Source: Gentiana macrophylla
Lineage: Eukaryota > Streptophyta > Magnoliopsida > Gentianales > Gentianaceae
Assembly (NCBI GenBank): GCA_026214975.1
Contig: JAOBSW010001108.1
Span: forward strand, 1 to 64,000
DNA: 64,000 nucleotides
Reading direction: 5' to 3'
In this document: positions 11,600 to 23,787 of the stretch, one piece after another
How positions within the stretch are numbered: the first letter of the stretch is position 1
Layout: the number at the start of each line of letters is the position of its first letter
Notes under the pieces: generated by a model
Databases searched by the model: none
The model's input: the letters and a program-made list of their open reading frames with translations, nothing else
Told to the model about the DNA's origin: nothing
Made by a program: the position numbers and the translations under genes

Positions 11600-13217
11600 A
11601 ATCATCCATGATTTGTCTCTGAACATTATCTCAAAGTCAACATCACTCATCCACTGCGGTGCGTATAGGATCGAGAACTCATCGGGTTCACCAAACAACT
11701 TCTTGGAAATCTGCTGCGTGGGGTTGCTCAACATCTGGTGGATCTAAAGGTAAGGTAGTAGAAGCCAAAGTCTCGACCCAAGCGCTAGCGATAAAAGTGG
11801 TCATGATCACGAGATCCATCAAGCCCATGCTACTCAAACTGTCTTGATGGAAGAAGCAGAAGGCGATTACATTGACCCAAAGCGTGAAAGCGGCCTCGGC
11901 TTTGCACTGTAGACATAAAGCGGACATACCTACTCAGGGGCCATGGAAGATATAGGATAAGCTTTGTGGAGGGTATAGATAGGTACAATATGCACCCAAT
12001 CGGGTAAAAGTAAAGTTCACGTTGACACGAATCAAGATCATCAATCGGCGGCGATAAGGTAAAGGGTCTAAGAAAGCCTGCGACCTCGTAAACCAACACG
12101 CAAATCATCGGCCCATTGTCGGACTCTCTCAAAACCTATGGTGAGGTTTGCATCATGAGCCACTGAATGCCCTGAAGGAAAGCCATCTCGGACTCAAGGA
12201 AGTCTAGTCGCGATTCAAAGGCAAGGTTATGGGCGGAGTCACGCCGGAAGAATGAATTTTTGAGGAGCTAGGTCGAGGGGCACGGCGGGAGGGAGGTCTC
12301 GAGGGTAGTGCAAGATTGTCAAAAGCAAGGCGACCAGCGAGGAAGCTTAGGAAGGTGCGGGCCAATCACGAGAGTAGTGGGTGGAGCAGGCCTATCACCT
12401 AGGAGACTACGAACCTCGACTTGCTCACACAGAGGCGGATATAAGGTTTGGAAAAGGCATGTTGCCATTCTTAAAGCAATTAAAAGCAAAGTCTGACCTT
12501 CCCATAGATGGTGACCTATATCAACCGAGATATTTTTACAAGCTGCCCATTCTAGACAATCCTCGTCATAAGTGAAAGAGCTAATATGCCTAGAGGAAAG
12601 ACATTATGGCCTAAAAAGTGCTTGAGGGCTCTAACTTCTTTGATACATCCACCAAATTTAAACCTTTTCTCAATCCATGTGGCAGAAGGATCATAAGTGT
12701 TATGAGCCTCGAGAGCTCGGGTTTGCATCATACAGGCATCACTAAAGTTCCAAACTTCAGAATAATCCCTCCCACAGGGTACATCGGGCATACCATAAAA
12801 AGCATTGATGACCTCAGGAGAGAATGGGACCCTAGTGCTGCGGATAGAAATCGAGGCTACTTGTTCATCTTCCTGAGGCTCGATGATAGAGAGCATCGAA
12901 TAGAACTTGGCTACCATAGTGGCATTGATAATAGCGGTTCGAGGCTCGGCAAGCTTTAACCAACGGCGACTCTTAAGGATTTGATGAAATTATGGGCCAA
13001 GAGAATTGAACTCGACACAACACTCGAGGAGAAGATTACACAACCCAAAATACTCATCATAAGCCTGAATGGCGGCGGAGGAAGCGATCTTCGAAAAGTT
13101 ATGGCTTTCGGCATTAGTGAGAGGGCGGGGTTGATGAATGGGCATGGTAATGGATGGAGTGCTAGTTTTACGTTTCTTACCGGTGTCCTCCTTGCGAGTG
13201 TTTGAGGGTTCGGCCAT
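11600..13217 (-). pseudogene. Downstream ORF A' (plant transposon protein-like), broken
   Basis: The minus-strand ATG at 13217 begins MAEPSNTRKEDTGKKRKTS, a basic Ser/Thr/Pro-rich head, and runs to 12990. After a frame break, 12917-12552 reads VVAKFYSML, then VPFSPEVINAFYGMPDV, then ALKHFLGHNVFPLG. This is the full motif order of the plant transposon protein domain: FY motif, 'V.FSP..IN..YG.P', 'ALKHF...'. Further decayed text continues to about 11600. No signal peptide is visible, so an envelope role is not supported by what can be seen. It sits where the + element has ORF A. Confidence 0.7.
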
Positions 13218-14179
13218 GACTAAGGTGGTGATCAAGACAACAATAATTCATCCTATAAAAACAAATTAATTCTATCTTCCAATTCAAAATTAAAGAGAAT
13301 AAATTTAACAACATTCAATGAAATGGAAGAAGAAATCAAATACCTTATTGTTGTGTTAGATCACGGAGAAGTTGAAGTATTGGCCGGAAATTATGGAGAC
13401 TTGCCAGGAAAATTGATCGTGCCCTTCCAAAAGACTAAATCCGGTGGCTTCTTCAAGGGAATGAGAGGGAAGAAGAAGAGTGAGAAAGAATTGAGATTGT
13501 GAATTTGGGAAGTAAATGGAGGTTGGGTTTAGGAGTTTTGGTGAGAGGATGTGAAAAGGGGTGTAAATGGTGTGAAAAGGGAGGAAAAACCGATAGATAG
13601 GAGTTATGGGGAGAGAGAGAAGAAGAGAAATCGATTTGAAATTCAAAAACCGTCGCGCCGGCGTAGGCCGTGAGCTATACGGCGTACGCCGGAAAACTTA
13701 GGCAACTCTTGGGTTTTCCTTGGAAAACCCGGTATGATTCCGTGAATTAAACACGGTGCACGCCGAGTACAAACCACCCAAAAGCAGAGACTTCACTCAA
13801 AAATCCAGCGTGAGCGGCCTAGTCAGCGCAAACCGAGAAACCAAAAAAGTCAAAGATGAGGTCTTATATCACTTGTTGTTCACCAAACTAAGTAAGCATG
13901 TTTTGACACAAAAGATCATACAATCGCGGCTTTGCCTCCGGTAGCGCTTTTGTTTACATCAATTGCTCGGCGAGATTATACGATAAAAATTATGGTGATT
14001 ATACAATTTATCGTAGAGGGTACTACTAACAATTACTCACACAAGCACGTAGCAATTAAGCACCAAGGCCAACGAAATATAATGCTTAAGATGTAATAAG
14101 GATAGAGCGGTACCCGTGGTTGCTAAATTTATAGTCTATAGCTAGACTATCTCATACTTCAATTGGTTGGGAGTGCATA
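13218..14179 (-). other. Non-coding spacer; integrase missing
   Basis: This stretch lies between RNase H and ORF A' on the minus strand. It holds GC palindromes (13653-13692, including CGGCGTACGCCGG at 13680-13692, and GGTGCACGCCGAG near 13755) but no integrase text. A purine-rich run at 13440-13640 would transcribe on the minus strand as a CT-rich leader for ORF A'. Confidence 0.55.
13680..13692. repeat. Perfect 13-bp GC palindrome
   Basis: CGGCGTACGCCGG is self-complementary apart from its odd centre and lies about 460 bases upstream of ORF A' on the minus strand. Relatives occur at 11237 and within both LTRs (20283-20470 and 21103-21210). Confidence 0.6.
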
Positions 14180-16450
14180 AGGAACATCACCTCCCGAGTT
14201 TGAGGATTCCTTCCTCTTCAACATATTCCAAAGCGACTCAAGTGGTCGCTACCACATTCTCACTACCACTTTTTATATTAATCTCAATGTCAAATTCTTG
14301 AAGTAAGAGAATCCATCCGAGAAGGCGTGGTTTTGCATCCTTCTTGTTCAACAAATACTTTAGTGTTGCATGATCGGTGTAAACAATGACCTTGGAACCG
14401 ACAAGATAGGAGCGAAATATCAATGCAAAAACTATGGCAAGCGACTAATTTTACGTAAGTGGCATAATTGAGTTGTATCGCGTTTAGTGTGTGAGATGCA
14501 TAGTAAATTGCCTTAAGCACATTGTCATGGCGTTGGCCTATGCGGCCCCAACCACCAAGTCGCTTGCATCACACATGAGCTCAAAGTCAAGTTCCAATCG
14601 GTGCCAGCACTTTGGTGCACTGTCGATCGCTTCTTTAAAGTCTCAAATGCCTACATACATTTATCATCAAAATTGAAAGGTACCTATTTCTCAAGTAATA
14701 TTTTCATTGTCTCGATTTATTGAAGCTGTGATTGTTATCATATCTTAAGTGTGACTTATATCATAATTTGTAGTAGTGATGGATATGAGGCTTGGCGATC
14801 GTGAAAAGTGCGCAATGAAAGCGCCTATAAAAACCGGCATGCCGTAGAAATCCTCTTAGACTCTTCAAATTCCTTTGGTGGAGGTAACTTTTCAATCACT
14901 TGATTTTTGCTCTGTCACTTCAATACCTTCTTTTGAAGTGTGACCTAAGACAATACCGTCGACACCATGAGATGGCATTTCTCCCAATTTAAGACCAAGT
15001 TTGTGTCTTCACGACATTGTAGAACACGCTCTAAGTAGAGCCAGACACTCTCTACAAAAGAGTCTCGAATATACTAAAATCATCCATAAAAATCTCGAAA
15101 CTTTTCCACCATATCGAGAGAATATCACCATCATGCATCTCGAAAAGTGGTGGTGCATTACACAATCAAAAGGCATTCTTTTGTGCATAAAGGTTCCATA
15201 AGGACAAGTAAAGGTCATTTTCTCTCTATCTCAAATCTTTGCAATGAAAATGTGCAAATACCCTGAGTAACCATCTAGAAAACAATAAAATTTGTGTCCA
15301 CACAACCGTTCCAACATTTGTACTATGAACGGGAATGGATAATGGTCCTTCTTAGTATGATCATTCAGTTTGCGGAAATCAATGAACATCCGATATCCTG
15401 TGACCTCTCTTGTTGGAATCCACTCATGCTTGTCATTCTCATTTACCGTGAAACCACCCTTCTTTCGTACCACTTGGGTGGGACTTACCCGTTCAGCATG
15501 CGATATAGGAAAAATTATCCCTATCTCCAATAGTTTGATGACCTCTTTCTTGACAACTTCTTGCATGTTCGGGTGGAGGCAGCGTTGTGGTTGGATACTA
15601 GGCTTAGCAACATCATTCAAAATGATTTTGTGTACACAAATCTCGGGACTTATTCCTTGAATATACGCCTTTGTCCATCAAAGCGCTTTCTTGTGTTGCC
15701 TAAGCATCCTCAGCAGTTGATCTTCACGCTATTTGGTTAGTGGCGATGAAATAATACTTGAGGAAGCAAGTTGTCATTTTCAAGAAAGGCATATTTAAGA
15801 TTAGAAGGAGAGGTTTCAAACCAAGTTCCTCGGTGGCTCCTCACGACGAAGGCTATGCTTGGGCCATTCAATTCCAATTCCAAATAACGATGCCATGGTT
15901 GCTTCATCAAAGAACCACATGCATCCAAGTGAAAAATCACTTTCTTTCATCTCTTCGTCATTCTCATCTCCTTCATGAATTGATAAAGCCAAGCACTCTT
16001 CAATTTGATCTTTAAAGGCACTGCAAGTTAGTACGATCCACACAAATAGAAGATATAGCATCTATGAAAGAACATGACTCCTACGGGTTGTATGGATGTT
16101 TCATTGCCTTGAAGATATTGAAAGTGACTTTATCTTCATTTACTCTCAAGACTACTTCGCCTCGTTGAACATCGATAAGAGTCCTTCCTATGGCTTGGAA
16201 TGGACGACCAAGAATAAGGTATGTTGAATACCTTTCCTCCATTTCCATCACCATAAAATCAACCGGGAAGTAAAACTCATCTACCTTAACTAACACATCT
16301 TCGATGACTACCTTAGGACGGTTAATAGACCTATCTGCTAATTGTAGAGTCATCTCCGTGTTTTTGAGCTTTCATATTCCCAGTTTCTTATGATCCTCAT
16401 AAGACATAAGATTAATGCTCGTGCCGAGATCGCATAAAGCACCTTCTTAA
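14180..16450 (-). pseudogene. Ty3/gypsy protease, RT and RNase H (broken pol)
   Basis: The minus strand runs from protease to RNase H. DLGTSINLM at about 16412-16386 is the aspartyl-protease active site in its Athila form (DLG for DTG). ILGRPFQAIGRTLIDVQ at about 16230-16180 is the protease flap and C-terminal part. RT follows: RMFIDFRKLNDHTKKDHYPF and CFLDGYSGYLHI (15460-15240), TFTCPYGTFMHKRMPF (15216-15170), and the catalytic loop region near 15085, where FMDDF is split between frames. RNase H is [20 protein letters not shown] (14392-14330). Several stops and frame changes separate the parts. Text ends soon after NVVATT at 14240, where integrase should begin. Confidence 0.9.
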
Positions 16451-19062
16451 ACAAAAGGCCTCAATCTCACATGGGATAGTAAAACACCGGGGTCTTTAAG
16501 CTTAGGTGGGAGCTTGTGTTGCAACACTACGGAGCATTCCTCATTGAGACAAATGTTCTCGTATTCTTCTAACCGCTTTTTGTTTGAGAGGATGTCTTAA
16601 GAAACTTTCCATAAGTGGGCATGTTGATTAGTGCTTCAATAGCGGGGATATTAACATTAAGGTGATGAAACGTGTCAAGGAAACGTGCATACTTCTGATC
16701 CGTTTTCAACTTTTTAATTTGCTCCCTATGTGGGTAGGGTAAAGACTCAAAATCAATAATTTTAGGGTTCGAAGTCATACCTCCCTTACCTTTTTCCTCG
16801 GATGAAGATGGTGATGCTTCCTTGAATATTTGTACATTTGGTGGTCGCCATGTGTCATCATCTTGCCACGACTTTCTTTGAAATACTCCTAGAATTTCTT
16901 CATCTTTTGCCGGCGTGAGCCGTGTCAAATCAGCATGCACGGATTCTTTGATGAACTCTCTGGTTTTCTTTGTTGTTCCGGCGTGAGCATATCATATCGG
17001 GCGTGAGGCCGTGTTACAGCAATGATTTCTTCTCCAACATGATCATTGAATAAGGTTCTCAAATCACTAGCCCTCGGATTCTTCAAATTTTGAGATTTTG
17101 ATCCATTCCTCATCTTCACTTTTCGCCCGACATGTCTATCACCTCTCAAGAAATCATAGATGATCTATTCTTCCTCTTCACTCAATTCTTTTTCATCCAC
17201 ATTCCCCAAATCTTCTTCAAACTTATCATCCAAATCATCTTCAACTTCATTGTTCCCGGAAATCTCTACTCCATTGCTACCACATATTCTTCCACTTCGG
17301 GTGATGATTACATTCACTTCCATTGGGTTCCTTTCGGTATTTCTTGGTAGTCCTCCCGGGAGTCTCATTCTTTATTTCCCATTTTTTACTCAAATGTCCT
17401 TCAACATTCCGTATGGATGCTTGATAGTTTTCATCCTCATATCATGTCCACTCATGGATGTTTTCAAGGTGCTCACATCCTTCGTAACTGTACCTATAGA
17501 AGTCATCATGGATTCCAAATTCTTATCTTGAGTAGACATCATACCCATGATATTTTCTATCAATTTTTCCTATTTGTCAACTCCTTCCACGGGTGGAGTT
17601 GAACTTTAGTGTGAGGAATGCTTTGTGTGGTGTGTTGTGGGTAGGATTGACTTGGTGGTGGTTGGTGGTTTTGATTCAAGGTATTCCTTTGGTAACCTTG
17701 GTTACGAGCATTAGCATTATCTGAGCTCTTGTATTGAGTGGGATATGGTGGTTGTCCTTGCTTGCTTGCATTCTCGGACCAACGGAAAGTAGGGTGATCT
17801 CTTCGAATGGCATTGAAGGAGTTTGAATAAGCATTGTTCAAGTTCCGATGTTGTTGCATAAAACTCACTTCTTCCCTTGAATAGCCTTCGGATTCTTCTA
17901 TTCCCATTGACATGTTGTCATCATTCCTCATGCCATCATTCAAATTTTCACTAAATGTATTGCCTTCCGAACTTAGACTCTTGTTCACTTGCAAACCATC
18001 AAACTTCTTGCTAATATTCTCCAATTGTGCTAAAACTTCTAAGTTTGATGTAAACTCACCTACAAATGGCACTTTGCTTGTGTTTGAACCGGTTTCCCAC
18101 ATTCTATTGTTTTTAGAAATCTTCTCAATAGCATCATACACAACTTGTGCTTCACTCATCATCAAAGAACCACTACATGCGTGATCAACATCTGCACGTG
18201 AATCCTTTCTTAGCTTCCGGCAAAAAAGTTGAATCTGCATATCAAGAGAGTAACCATGATCGGGAGAAGCTCTCAACAATTTCTTAAATCTTTACCAAGC
18301 ACTTCCAAGTGTTTCCTCGGCTCCTTGCCTAAAATTAGCAATCTCGACCGTCAATTCCAAATTTCTTCCCGGAGTAAAGTACTGCTTCAAAAATTCATTT
18401 TGGATGTCTTCCCAACTTGTCAAAGAATGATGCGGGAGTGGCATAAACCAATCTCTAGCTTTTCCTTTCAAAGAAAAATGAAACATCGACATCCTTGTCA
18501 ACTCTCAATGAATACCTTGACTCTTGGCCATGTTACACAATTCTTCAAATAGATATAAGTGATGATGTGGGTCTTCGTCATCTTCACCCAGAAAATGAGC
18601 TCTTGTGTCAATTAATCCAAAAAGATAGGATTTCACCTCAAAGTTATTTGCTCTATCATTGGGTAGGCAAATTGGATTGTTGGTTTCATTCCTTCTCAAG
18701 GTTTGATCACAAATAGGCCTCGGGATTGGAGGGTTGTTGTTCCGGTTTTTGTTGTTTCGGTTATTGGGATTTTGGTTATTGTGGTTTGGTTGTGGAGGAA
18801 GATTTTGTAATGGTGGATTTGGATTGTCGGGAATCTGTCCATGACCTTGGGCATGATTGAGCCCCTGTTCAACTCTTATGTTCTCAAGATGTTCATACAT
18901 TCCCACTTCTTGACTAGATGATCCTTGGGAGGATTTTCCACTAAGTTCCAAACCACAACGAGCTTGACCAACTTTATTCCCTGCAATTATTTCCCTAATA
19001 TATGTGTTAATATCCGGGACTTGAGGTGTAAGTGGTGCCTTATCACGTCGAGTTCTTGTCAT
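16451..19062 (-). pseudogene. Ty3/gypsy gag (broken)
   Basis: The minus-strand ATG at 19062 begins MTRTRRDKAPLTPQVPD, and an Asn/Pro-rich head follows. The capsid-like part has the retrotransposon gag pattern: FHFSLKGKARDWFMPLPH and DIQNEFLKQYFTPGRN (about 18480-18380), then MLRASPDHGYSLDMQIQLF (18279 on) and YDAIEKISKNNRMWETG. Gln/Asn-rich text with NARNQGYQRNTLNQNHQPP follows near 17700. Three large open pieces (19062-18505, 18501-18292, 18279-17560) are separated by small shifts, and smaller pieces (17368-16569) lead to the protease. ATG 19062 is chosen because it lies about 155 bases inside the primer site, as expected for a gag leader. Confidence 0.85.
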
Positions 19063-19217
19063 CCACTACAAGAGAGAAACCACAAGAACACAATGAAGTA
19101 ACACTTGGAACCTTACCAAGGGTAAGCACCAAGGAAGTAAAAATAGAAATGGGACTAGAAAAAGTGTTGACTTATTCTCAAGAATTTTTAACTAATGCAC
19201 GTAGTAACCGTTACACA

Positions 19218-19235
19218 TCCCCGGCAACGGCGCCA
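19218..19235 (-). promoter_or_regulatory. Primer binding site, tRNA-Asp type
   Basis: The minus strand reads TGGCGCCGTTGCCGGGGA. This is the common primer site of Athila/Tat elements, complementary to the 3' end of tRNA-Asp. It lies 6 bases inside the LTR end. Confidence 0.88.
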
Positions 19236-20580
19236 AAAACTTGATGGGTCTTTTCTAGGTGTTCAATCTTACCGGCAGTGTACCGGGTCAATTGTAGTCT
19301 AGTAAGGGTCAAGGTCATATCCACAGGGATGTGAGGTCAAACACCAATTAGTTATGATTATCTTGATCTAAATCGCAATTTATTAAGAAAGTAATTGTTC
19401 TACTCTACTATCAATTCAACAGTCAAATGATAAAATGGACTAACCAAGGCAACTTCATTGAGCAACAATCTCTTCTAGTGTCATGAAAATGATTCGAGCC
19501 GACCTATCGAGGGTGTTCAAGTGTGTGAGCGGTGTACTCTAAGCTAACAACTTCCCGCCGTATGAGTGTCGAAGTTGCACTATGCCTCCTCCTTGGTTTA
19601 AGAACCATAAACCTAATGATTTGATATGATAAGAACTTGAGTACAAGACTAGTTTACTCCACAGATAAGAAATTGAACTCCAACAAAGGTCAACTTTACC
19701 TTCCGGTTTTCCTACCTCTTTCTCACACCTAATATCTCCGTTCGGTATCCATTAAGTGTGTGTGTGCAAGTATTGGTTAATTACTCCAATGCAAACAAGC
19801 CATACAATACAAGTAGGAAAAGATTCAACACAATTGAAGCTAGAAAGTAAACATACACAATCATTTCCAATCAACCACAAGAGATTAAATTAGCTCAACT
19901 ACATTGCCTTGGCTAGTTATAGAACTAGCCACTCATTACAATAAGTACCAACATGTCAAGATTAGTATTCATAACAATGAGAACAATCAAAACAAGATAA
20001 AACTAAGAATTTACCAATCACAAGTGATAAACTTGAAAATGGAGACTTTCATTCATCTTCCAAGAAGCTTCCATGGAGTTTGGTACACAAAATTGTTAAC
20101 CTTGCTCCAAGTAAACAATCAAAATGATTAAACTAAGAATTCTTAAGAGTTACACTTGTAATTAAATGCTAAATGGGAGTAATCTTGGCTACAAGATGAT
20201 AGTGAAAAAGGGTTTTCTATGTGATATCCTAAAAAATGAGAGCAATTGTGCTCTTATGAATCTTAATTCGGCTTTTTCCGGTCTGCGCTGGACCTTCTCC
20301 GGCCTGCGCCGAGTCACACAGGGTAGTTGGACCTGTCCTGCAACAATAAATACTCTGTCTAATCAATCTCCTTAAAATACGGCGTGTGCCGGGCCATTCT
20401 CGGTCTGCGCCAGACTGACAAGAGAAACCTTTTGTTTTCTTTGAATTCTACACGGTGTAAGCCGGATATCTTCCGGTCTAAGCCGGATATAAACAGAGTT
20501 TAAGAGCTTTCTTGATATTTGAATCTCTTCTCCAACACTCTCTTAACTTCAACATCGCCATGTTAAGGTTCCCTAGCTCG

Positions 20581-20585
20581 GTGTC
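20581..20585. repeat. Target-site duplication GTGTC, left copy
   Basis: GTGTC directly before the solo LTR start TGATATAAG. It is identical to the right copy at 22305. Confidence 0.88.
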
Positions 20586-22304
20586 TGATATAAGTCAACT
20601 AGATGATACTTTTTAAGATGATTTATCCCCATTTCTCATGCGTTTATTGATGTTTTCATATCAATTCGAGTCATTATTTTCTTAGTTTCATCCAAATGTG
20701 TAGATAGTAATTATTATATAAAATATCATATTTTGATAGTTTTGTATCGGTTATAGTAACCGGAGCGTCGTGTCGGGTTTACGCTTGGTATTTTTGGTGT
20801 TGTATTGCATGATTATAGGTTGACAAAGACACCGAGTGGTGCCACGTGTTTAGCATAAACACGTCTTTTGATGGCTAGGAGAGTGTGCCGGAAGCGTACG
20901 AGTTCAAATGGATCAATTGTCCTTAGTATTTCTACCGTAGCCTATCTTCAACTGAAATTTGACCCATCTTAGATGAATTTTCTGGAGAAGACTTCTGAAT
21001 GAGAGTTGTAGATGAAGAAACGTGCTTTCTAAAGCAATTTTAATCACATCAATCAGAGCTCTACAACTCAAGTTATGGCGATTTTGCTGAGCTTCTATGA
21101 AATTGGCGCACGCCAACTTATAGTGGCGCGCGTCAAACGTCACTGTATATATTCAGAGAGTTTCAGACTTTTTAGTGACGCACGCCAGACCTTTAGCAGC
21201 GTACGTCAAGTGCTGCAAATAGCAGTTTTCAGCCATATAAACCTATGAATTTTATAATTTTTGAACCCCGTCTTCTTCCACCTCTTCCTCCAACCTTTGA
21301 AGTTCTTGAAGACAACTCTTCAAGAGGCTCTTCTAGCCGAACATTAGCAATAATTTAGCCTTAATCTCTTATTGTAATCATTGAAGAATCCATACTTAGA
21401 TATTTTGAAGTTAATTTGTGGGAGAAAATTCATCTCTTTTGATGAATATCTTCTCTTGAAGAATCTTTGAAGTTGGATGCAATCACCCTTTCTTGAGGTG
21501 CTATCTATCTTAGTTTTGGTAACTTCTTTCCTTACCTATTAGATTTAATTTCATAGTTATAAAATCCTCAAGTGACATTTGGGATTCATAGCCATGAAAG
21601 GCTAAGCTTTTGCTAGCCAAGATTATGTATTTGTGATAGTTATTAATCTCTATTGGTTGATTGGGAATGTTGTTTTTCATTTCATAGCTTCATGTTTGTT
21701 GTTTATCTTTTCCTATTTTTGTTGAATTGCTTGTTGGTGTTGGATTGATCACCTAGAACTAGCACACACACACTTAGTTGGGACCGAAAGGAGATGCTTG
21801 GTGTGGGAGAAGGGATAGGAAAACCGGAAGGTAAAATTGCCCTCTTGAGGCATTCGATTTCTTATCCGGGGAGTATTGACATTGTCATTGTATTCAAGTT
21901 CGTATCATGCCAATTCATTAGGTTTAGGATACCTTGGCCAAATAGGAGGCATAGAGTGGTTCCATACACTCGTATGAGGGGGAACCACTTGCTTAGGAAT
22001 GCACCGGTAACACACACTTGAACACCATTGGAAGGTTCGTTGGTAGTTCATTCCCATGATACTAGTAGAGATATACTTGATCATTGCATTGTCTTGGCTA
22101 GGCTCTTTTATCATTTACTACCCTTTTTAGTAGTAGATTTCTAGAAACATTACTTTCATGTTGATTTGCGACTTAGATCAAGATAATAATAGCTTTTCGG
22201 TGTTCAACCTCACAATCCTCATGGATATGACCTTGACCACTTACTAGACTACAATTGACCCGGTACACTGCCGGTTAGATTGGACACCTAGAAAGTCTCA
22301 ATCA
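20586..22304 (+). mobile_element. Solo LTR of an Athila-like family, + orientation
   Basis: A 1,719-base LTR begins TGATATAAGTCAAC and ends AGTCTCAATCA, with no internal region, so it is a solo LTR. It is flanked by exact 5-bp copies GTGTC at 20581-20585 and 22305-22309. The target is the LTR of the minus gypsy element, which belongs to the same or a sister family. The insert and its target are antiparallel and make a large inverted repeat. It has not lost its ends. Solo LTRs arise by recombination between the two LTRs of a full element. Confidence 0.9.
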
Positions 22305-22309
22305 GTGTC
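22305..22309. repeat. Target-site duplication GTGTC, right copy
   Basis: GTGTC directly after the solo LTR end AATCA. The interrupted LTR resumes with TGCTACAAAAC. Confidence 0.88.
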
Positions 22310-22536
22310 TGCTACAAAACAAAGACAAAAAGATACCACGGGTAAATCTGATAACAAAACTAGGCTAATGAGCCTCAAAATATGCCAAACATAATCAATT
22401 CTTCTAATATTTCCTATATACAAAAAGTGGTCCATAGCATCACAATATTTACTAAATTTGATACGAAAACATCACTAAAAGCTCAAGAAATGGGAGTAAA
22501 ACATAGTAAAATCGATCATCTAGTTGACTTACATCA

Positions 22537-23787
22537 ATGGCTGAAGGCTACGAGGTGTAAACCTTGTGATTACCTTTATACCGCCAGCTAAGCTTAAGTC
22601 TATTCAGATTGTGCTTGTTCTGGCTATGTATCATGGCAATATGATAGTGTTGAAAATGTTGGGTCAATGGCTTGATGTTCATAGACGATAACGTGATGTA
22701 AGCTTATGAGATCCATTTATGGACTCAAACATGTTTCTATGTATGAGTTCTTTACTTTGAGAATCAAAGGAGTTTGATTTGATCAAAAGTGGAGATACGC
22801 CCGATGTGCAAAAGGGTTAGTGGGAGTGTTATAGTTTTTTGAGTAAGGTGTTGCATATTCTTCTCGAGAGTTGTTACCCCACGTCACAGTTAATTAGTGT
22901 TGGTACTTCAAGGTCTTTACGAAAGCTCTTAGAATGGCAGTTCTTATTTAAGAAATAAGAATCTATAGTGATAGATTTAGACATTGCTTAAACATCACAG
23001 TTCACCCTGATAGATGAGATGCTAAAACAGTTTAGCATAGGTCATAGAGAGAGATACTGCCAGTCGGTATTCTCGGGATCTATCTATGATAGGACGTCAG
23101 TCCAAAAAGATAAGGTGAAAGATGATACATATGAAAGGTCCCCTTTGCTTCTGCAATAGGGCCCATCATAAGTGTTGTGAGTTAAACCAAATGTTCATAC
23201 TTCATGAAGAGTCATGAGCATGTATGAAAGTGATTCTGGTATATGTCGAGAATATCCTTAAAAGAGTTAAGGATGGGTTCTTAGTTTATTGAAACTTGGA
23301 AACGAACAAACGTAGATATACATATATGCACCCTAAATCTTATGAAAATAGTGGGAGCTACAGTCTGGGTTTGCAATTGCTTTGATTAAGTGACACAGTG
23401 AGCTAGAAATGTTCTTAGCTAGAGATCACTGTAAATTCTACAACTGATCCAAAACACCTTATTGCCTTAGAGGCGCAGCGGAAGTAGTACATTGATCTAA
23501 GAGGTTCATTCCTAAACCTTGTACGGTTATTCCACCTTTACTATATAGCTGATATAGTGGTGGATTCATTGCTTGAAGCAAGGACCCGCGTCTCGTCAGA
23601 GATTCATGTGTGTGTTGAGGCGGTTCCTTTTGACTTGGTCATTTGGAGCATGATATGAAGATAGTCTGAATCCCCACGGATAGTGATCCATTCACTCTTA
23701 GGGTTAGTCGCAAGTACTGCATGAGACTCTTTATTTTCAACTTGGTCTCGTGTGTACGAGTGATTGGCTTTAGGCCAAGTAAGAGAT
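22537..23787 (+). pseudogene. Ty1/copia RT and RNase H relic
   Basis: Decayed copia pol is read in several frames. AKLKSIQIVLVLAMYHGN (about 22590-22645) matches the RT motif before the first catalytic region, SIYGLKH with upstream Arg at about 22707-22730 is the 'YGLKQA' motif, and ILKRVKDGFLVY near 23250 resembles the stretch before RNase H. Stops and shifts are many. The segment begins abruptly at the outer end of the minus gypsy LTR, which suggests that the gypsy element landed in this copia element. It ends in a purine run (CCAAGTAAGAGAT) at the LTR start. Confidence 0.72.

Larger units (their letters stand above)
8194..22536 (-). mobile_element. Athila-like Ty3/gypsy retrotransposon, minus strand, integrase lost
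   Basis: In minus-strand order the element has a 5' LTR (22536-19242, split by a solo LTR), a primer site (19235-19218), gag (19062-about 16451), protease, RT and RNase H (about 16450-14180), downstream ORF A' (13217-11600), ORF B' (10886-about 9480), a polypurine tract (8326-8293) and a stump of 3' LTR (8292-8194). Integrase should lie between RNase H and ORF A' but is absent, and 13,218-14,180 is non-coding. It is a relative of the + element at 1-8193 but not the same copy or family. Reading frames are broken throughout. Confidence 0.85.
19242..22536 (-). repeat. 5' LTR of the minus gypsy element, split by a solo LTR
   Basis: The outer end (minus-strand TGATGTAAGTC) is at 22536 and the inner end (minus-strand ...GACCCATCA) at 19242, next to the primer site. 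Positions 20586-22309 are a later insertion plus one copy of its target duplication, so the LTR itself is about 1.57 kb. Reading 19242-20585 against the reverse complement of the solo LTR shows clear but diverged identity: TTTCTAGGTGTTCAATCT / TTTCTAGGTGTCCAATCT, GGCAGTGTACCGGGTCAATT, TTTACCTTCCGGTTTTCCTA. GC motifs such as GGCCTGCGCCGAG and CGGCGTGTGCCGGG sit at 20283-20470. Confidence 0.85.

Noticed and set aside
17132..17531. Long + strand open frames rich in Phe and Ser
   Set aside because: They are antisense to the gag/protease link of the minus gypsy element, and their composition reflects the complement of its acidic codons.
19218..19235. Match to the 3' end of tRNA-Asp as a possible tRNA gene
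   Set aside because: Only 18 bases match, and it touches an LTR end, so it is a primer site. No cloverleaf is present.
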